Of a DNA stretch of 9,682 nucleotides, positions 6,361-9,682 are shown in pieces. The stretch's first letter is position 1. Every line of letters begins with the position of its first letter. Origin of the DNA: Jiangellaceae bacterium (GTDB lineage Bacteria > Actinomycetota > Actinomycetes > Jiangellales > Jiangellaceae); the NCBI GenBank assembly GCA_030146385.1, contig JASLBX010000342.1, positions 1-9,682 on the forward strand, written 5' to 3'. The position numbers were made by a program, and so were the translations under genes. A model generated the notes under the pieces. That model searched no databases. It saw only the letters and a list, made by a program, of their open reading frames with translations, and had not been told where the DNA came from.

Positions 6361-6381
6361 TGCCACTGACACTGGTGTCAA
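6350..6381 (-). promoter_or_regulatory. Promoter of the EamA transporter, probably leaderless
   Basis: On the minus strand a perfect -35 TTGACA (plus 6376-6381) precedes either ACTAAT (plus 6352-6357, 18-nt spacer) or TAATGT (plus 6350-6355, 20-nt spacer). Only 6 nt lie between TAATGT and the ATG, so the first transcribed base should fall at or beside the start codon. The missing ribosome binding site agrees with this. Confidence 0.55.
6367..6380. promoter_or_regulatory. Palindromic operator of the EamA control region, site 2
   Basis: TGACAC-TG-GTGTCA is a perfect inverted repeat with 6-bp arms and a 2-bp centre, overlapping the -35 TTGACA of the EamA promoter. Bound protein would block RNA polymerase. 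It also lies upstream of the divergent exchanger and could act on both genes. Confidence 0.6.
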
Positions 6382-6440
6382 GTGTTTCACCAGATGGACG
6401 CTCGAGTTGGCGCGGCGTGTGGTGGGCGCGGCGCACTGTT

Positions 6441-6447
6441 GAGAGAG
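6441..6447 (+). promoter_or_regulatory. Ribosome binding site that decides the exchanger start
   Basis: GAGAGAG ends 8 nt before GTG 6456. It supports that start over the in-frame GTG at 6375, which sits inside the operator, has no such site and would add a charged, non-membrane leader. Confidence 0.5.
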
Positions 6448-6455
6448 TCGACGCT

Positions 6456-7544
6456 GTGGGTGTCGCGACGGTGCTGATGCTGCTCGCGGGCGTCGCCGCG
6501 CTCGCCGGTGGCGGTGATGTGCTGGTCCGGGGAGCGAGCGGGCTGGCCAGATCGCTCGGAATCCCGCCGCTGGTCGTGGGTCTGACGGTGGTGTCGTTCG
6601 CGACGTCGGCTCCGGAACTGGCGGTCACGCTCCAGGCCGCCGTCGGCGGCAATCCCGGCATCGCCGTCGGCAACGTGGTGGGCAGCAACATCGCGAACAT
6701 CCTGCTCATCCTCGGGATCTGTGCCCTGGTCCTGCCGTTGTCGGTGCGAGTGCAGATGATCCGCACGGACATCCCCGTCATGATCGTGTTCGCGGTCGGG
6801 GCTCTGCTGCTCGCGCTGGACGGTTCGGTCGGCCGGCTCGACGGGGGACTACTCGTGCTCGCCCTGGTGGTGTACGTCGCCGTGACGGTTGTTGTCGCGC
6901 GCCGCCGGCAGGACGCGGGAGTGGCCTCCGCTCAGATAGGCGCGGCGCCTGCCTCTCCGTGGCTGGCAATCGGTCTGGTGGCTGTGGGTGTGGCGTTGCT
7001 CGTCATCGGTGCTCGCCTCCTCGTCGTCGCGGCGAGCGACATCGCGTCCGCGTTCGGAATGAGCGATCTGGTGATCGGATTGACCGTCGTCTCGGTCGGC
7101 ACCTCGTTGCCCGAGCTCGCGGCCAGCTTGGTCGCTGCGGTGCGCGGTGAGCGGGACCTCGCCGTGGGCAACGTGGTGGGCAGCTGCCTGTTCAATATCG
7201 GTGCGGTTTTCGGCCTGACCGGTTTTATTGTGTCCGGGGGCGTGCCGGTGGCCACCGCCGCCGTGCGGCTCGACTTTCCGGTCATGGTCGCGGTGTCGTT
7301 GGTGCTCGTACCCGTGGCCTTCACGGGGATGGCGGTTGCCCGCTGGGAGGGCGGGCTGTTCACCGCGTACTACGCCGCGTATGTGGCCTACGTCCTCCTC
7401 GAGGCGACCGAGCACGACGCGGTGGAACCGTTCAGCGGCGTGATGCTCGGCTTCGTCATCCCGATCACCGTGCTGTGGCTGGCGCTGCTCGTGGCGTACG
7501 AGCTCGGGCTGCGCCGCGGCCGCCGCGAAGCCTCACCGCCGTGA
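6456..7544 (+). CDS. CaCA-type sodium/calcium exchanger (YrbG-like)
   Basis: A 362-residue membrane antiporter of the Ca2+/cation antiporter superfamily, which moves Ca2+ out against Na+ or H+. The two inverted alpha-repeats are clear. Alpha-1 has VVSFATSAPEL (E54) and GNVVGSNIANILLILG (72-87). Alpha-2 has VVSVGTSLPEL (E220) and GNVVGSCLFNIGAVFG (238-253). The glutamates are the expected ion ligands. About ten helices are likely, split by a basic loop around 148-165. The length is close to that of YrbG-like proteins. The repeats even share an 18-bp identical DNA stretch (6669-6686 and 7167-7184). The start is GTG 6456, with GAGAGAG 8 nt before and a natural hydrophobic N-terminus. The gene is divergent from the EamA gene and convergent with the lipoprotein gene. 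The ion specificity is inferred from the family. Confidence 0.9.
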   Translation: MGVATVLMLLAGVAALAGGGDVLVRGASGLARSLGIPPLVVGLTVVSFATSAPELAVTLQAAVGGNPGIAVGNVVGSNIANILLILGICALVLPLSVRVQMIRTDIPVMIVFAVGALLLALDGSVGRLDGGLLVLALVVYVAVTVVVARRRQDAGVASAQIGAAPASPWLAIGLVAVGVALLVIGARLLVVAASDIASAFGMSDLVIGLTVVSVGTSLPELAASLVAAVRGERDLAVGNVVGSCLFNIGAVFGLTGFIVSGGVPVATAAVRLDFPVMVAVSLVLVPVAFTGMAVARWEGGLFTAYYAAYVAYVLLEATEHDAVEPFSGVMLGFVIPITVLWLALLVAYELGLRRGRREASPP

Positions 7545-7562
7545 TCAGTGTCACCGTCCACA

Positions 7563-7605
7563 TGATCATGTCGGTTTGCCAAGGTCTGCCGAACCGACAT
7601 GATCA
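7563..7605. terminator. Perfect 14-bp inverted repeat, bidirectional terminator between convergent genes
   Basis: TGATCATGTCGGTT (7563-7576) pairs exactly with its complement at 7592-7605 across a 15-nt loop. It starts 18 nt after the exchanger stop, and its right arm contains the lipoprotein gene's stop codon (7603-7605). There is no T-run on either side, which is common for actinobacterial terminators. Confidence 0.65.
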
Positions 7606-9504
7606 CGGGATGTTGCGGAGGAACTCCTCGAGGAGCGGGCCTGCGGTCGCCGAGCCGGATTCTGCGTCCTCGACGAACACCGCCACTGCCAGATCGCCTT
7701 GGACTGCGACCATCCAGCCGTGGGTGTCCGGTGGATTGCCGTCGCCGTACTCGGCCGTGCCTGTCTTGGCGCCGACCGGCTCGCCCGGCACGTCCTGTAA
7801 GAAGTCGCCGGTGCCGTTCTCAACGGTCGCCCGCATCAGCTCGGCAAGGACCTGCGCCTCGTCGACGGTCAGAGTGCTGTCGGCCTGCGGCCGGCTCTGA
7901 TCGACGATCGCCGGGACGACCGTCTGGCCGGCTGCGACTGAGGCGGCCGCTGCGGCCATCGCCAGCGGCGACGCGAGCACCCTGCCCTGGCCGATCACCG
8001 ACGCCGCGTGCTCGGTGCCGTCGGCCTGATCGGGCACCGATCCCAGGAAGGCCGGCACGCCGAGGTCGGCCTCGACACCGATGCCGAGCGCGGCGGCTGC
8101 GGCGGCCAAGTCGGCCTGCGGGACGTCGTCGCGCAGCCCGATGAAGGCGGTGTTGCACGACTCCGCAAAGGCGGTGCGGAAGGTGATCTCTCCGAGCTCG
8201 CTCGACGGGTAGTCGCTGTAGTTGCCGAACTGCCGGCCGTCCACCGTGATGGTGTTGGGGCAGTCGACGGACTCGTCGGGAGTGCGGCCCGCGCGAAGCA
8301 GCGCCAGTACGCTCGCCAGCTTGAACGTCGACCCCGGCGCGTACTGGCCGAGGGTCGCCGTCGAGTAGCCCTCGCCTGCAGGACCGCTGGCCGCTGCAAG
8401 CACGTTGCCGGTCGAGGGCTGGAGCGCAACTAGCGCACTGGCCGGCTCGACGTCCGCGAGCACCCGTTCGGCCTCGATCTGTAGGTCGACGTCCAGGGTC
8501 GTAGCCACCGGCTCACCGGGCACGGGTGCCTGCTCGTACACGGTGGTCGCGTCGCCTTCGGCCGGTTGGATGTCGACCCGGACGCCGGGGGTGCCGGCAA
8601 GCGCGTCGTCGTAGGCCCGCTGGAGGCCGGACAGCCCGACGACGTCGCCCTGCTGGACCAGTCCCTCGGACTCTTCGATGATCTCGGCCGTGGCCTCGCC
8701 AACAGTGCCGAGGATAGGTCGGGCGAACTCGCGGGTCGGAGCGAGCAGCATGGTGTCCGCCAGCGCGCGAGCACCGGTGATGTCGTCGACCCGGTCCATC
8801 GCCTCGCCGGCGTCCTCCTCACGGAGTGTGATCGCTTCGACGAAGGCCCGCTCGCCGGAGTCGGCCACGCGCTCGGCGAACTGCTCGGCGTCGACGCCGA
8901 CGACCTCGGCCAGCGCTTCGGCGGAGTCGGGTTGGTCGGCAGGCTCGACCATCGTCTTGTCGATGCCGATCCGGAACACCGGCCGTTCCGTCACGAGCGG
9001 TGAGCCGTCGCCGGCCAGCACGTCGGCCCGCTCGGGGGTCTGCCGGTGCAGCGCCAGCTGATCGCCCTCGGTGAGGTCGGGATGCAGCAGGGCGGGACTC
9101 CAGTCGACCTGCCACTCGTCCTCGACCAGTTCGAGCTCGGCGGTGGTGGTGTAGGCCCACGGCTCGTCGGTGTGCTCGAGATCCCACGTGACTTCGTATG
9201 TGACCGTCCGGCGCTCGGGCTCGGAGTCGGGCACCTCGTCGATCGCCTGCACGCTCACCGACCAGGTCGACTCGCCCATCGGCTCGGTGATCTCGCCCAG
9301 GGCGATCGTGGCATCGCGGGGCGTGGTGCCACGTATCGGGACCTCGTTGAAATCGCGTGTGACAAGCGCTTGGGCCAGCGCGTCGGCGGTCGGCTGCGCG
9401 TCGGGCGTGCTGGCGCAGGAGGTAAGGGTGAGCGCGAGCACCGCGCCGACGGCAGCGATGCGGTGTCGGGACCTGGCTCGTCCGGCCACCTTTCCCACGG
9501 TCAT
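7603..9504 (-). CDS. Penicillin-binding lipoprotein (PBP-lipo-like transpeptidase)
   Basis: A 633-residue class-B-type penicillin-binding protein that should cross-link peptidoglycan outside the membrane. A lipoprotein signal with lipobox LTSC (Cys30) replaces the usual membrane anchor. It is followed by an NTF2-like/MecA_N domain (about 35-145), a PBP dimerisation-like region (about 150-310) and the transpeptidase domain. That domain has STFK at 392-395 (catalytic Ser392, Lys395), SCN at 449-451 and KTG at 580-582, so all three motifs are intact. The layout and length match mycobacterial PBP-lipo (Rv2864c, from memory). ATG 9504 follows GAAGGAG by only 3 nt; GTG 9498 two codons later has better spacing and is a possible alternative. 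It is convergent with the exchanger. Transpeptidase assignment is firm, and the exact cell-wall role is inferred. Confidence 0.93.
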   Translation of the reverse strand: MTVGKVAGRARSRHRIAAVGAVLALTLTSCASTPDAQPTADALAQALVTRDFNEVPIRGTTPRDATIALGEITEPMGESTWSVSVQAIDEVPDSEPERRTVTYEVTWDLEHTDEPWAYTTTAELELVEDEWQVDWSPALLHPDLTEGDQLALHRQTPERADVLAGDGSPLVTERPVFRIGIDKTMVEPADQPDSAEALAEVVGVDAEQFAERVADSGERAFVEAITLREEDAGEAMDRVDDITGARALADTMLLAPTREFARPILGTVGEATAEIIEESEGLVQQGDVVGLSGLQRAYDDALAGTPGVRVDIQPAEGDATTVYEQAPVPGEPVATTLDVDLQIEAERVLADVEPASALVALQPSTGNVLAAASGPAGEGYSTATLGQYAPGSTFKLASVLALLRAGRTPDESVDCPNTITVDGRQFGNYSDYPSSELGEITFRTAFAESCNTAFIGLRDDVPQADLAAAAAALGIGVEADLGVPAFLGSVPDQADGTEHAASVIGQGRVLASPLAMAAAAASVAAGQTVVPAIVDQSRPQADSTLTVDEAQVLAELMRATVENGTGDFLQDVPGEPVGAKTGTAEYGDGNPPDTHGWMVAVQGDLAVAVFVEDAESGSATAGPLLEEFLRNIP

Positions 9505-9591
9505 GTACTCCTTCTGGCTCGGGGTGCCGCACGAGCATTGCATCTGGATCCGACAACGTCCATTGCGGGGTTAGGGGTGTCTCGTGGATCT

Positions 9592-9682
9592 TTACCGGCG
9601 CGGACCGGCGCCCAGACGCCGACCGGCTGCGTTGTCGTCGTCGCTCGATGGCACCGCATCGAGCTCCTCCTCCGCCTTGCCG
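9592..9682 (-). CDS. C-terminal tail of an unidentified minus-strand gene (cut by window edge)
   Basis: Reading leftward from the right edge, an open frame gives 29 residues, GKAEEELDAVPSSDDDNAAG followed by RRLGAGPRR, and stops at TAA (plus 9592-9594). The composition, acidic then basic and rich in Ala and Gly, and the codon use suit a disordered C-terminal tail of an actinobacterial protein. The plus-strand frames here look unlike coding sequence. It would lie 87 bp upstream of the lipoprotein start and could be cotranscribed with it. In mycobacteria a GNAT acetyltransferase gene lies near PBP-lipo, but nothing in this tail shows that identity. Confidence 0.45.
   Translation of the reverse strand, partial: GKAEEELDAVPSSDDDNAAGRRLGAGPRR

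Noticed and set aside
6375..6455. Earlier GTG start of the exchanger at 6375
   Set aside because: It lies inside the palindromic operator, has no ribosome binding site, and adds a charged leader absent from the family.
9505..9543. Upstream ATG for the penicillin-binding lipoprotein
   Set aside because: It would place 13 extra residues before the lipoprotein signal and lacks a Shine-Dalgarno, while GAAGGAG directly precedes ATG 9504.
8819..9556. 245-codon minus-strand frame overlapping the 5' part of the lipoprotein gene
   Set aside because: It is out of frame with a complete lipobox and transpeptidase protein, and its Arg-rich product is typical of a shifted frame.

Overview
The window is high-GC DNA with dense, GC-ending codons. 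It probably comes from an actinobacterium, plausibly a pseudonocardiaceous or similar filamentous lineage. This placement is inferred from gene families that are typically actinobacterial (a Methyltransf_19/DUF574 SAM methyltransferase, a penicillin-binding lipoprotein of the PBP-lipo type, a TetR regulator with a WHG-type C-terminus) and from a probably leaderless gene start. No rRNA, tRNA, CRISPR array, insertion sequence or phage gene was recognised.

Left edge to about 1 kb: the 3' end of a TetR-family regulator, then the decayed C-terminal part of a multicopper oxidase. The oxidase lacks its N-terminal copper sites, has two frameshifts and an in-frame stop, and has lost the type-1 copper cysteine. 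From 1.1 to 2.4 kb a DUF574 methyltransferase (+) converges on a small hypothetical gene (-).

From 2.4 to 5.3 kb there is a two-gene plus-strand unit behind a good sigma70-like promoter. It encodes a Tat-exported PhoX/DUF839 phosphatase-like protein and a Sec-exported endonuclease/exonuclease/phosphatase (EEP) family enzyme with an EF-hand-like loop. Both look extracytoplasmic and metal-dependent. Joint work on extracellular phosphoesters or nucleic acids is a reasonable inference, not a demonstration. The stop codon of the second gene overlaps the stop codon of the convergent EamA transporter.

From 5.3 to 7.5 kb an EamA/DMT permease (-) and a CaCA-type cation/calcium exchanger (+) diverge from a short control region. 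Two GACAC-like palindromes lie over a near-consensus promoter of the EamA gene, which seems to be leaderless. From 7.5 kb to the right edge a perfect 14-bp inverted repeat separates the exchanger from a convergent penicillin-binding lipoprotein. The lipoprotein is followed by the acidic C-terminal tail of an unidentified minus-strand gene cut by the window edge.

Most genes fall into known families. I see no complete new system. The observations most worth following are the dual-palindrome, leaderless EamA control region, the paired Tat/Sec phosphoesterase unit with its structured spacer and micro-ORF, and the long hairpin that contains the lipoprotein's stop codon.
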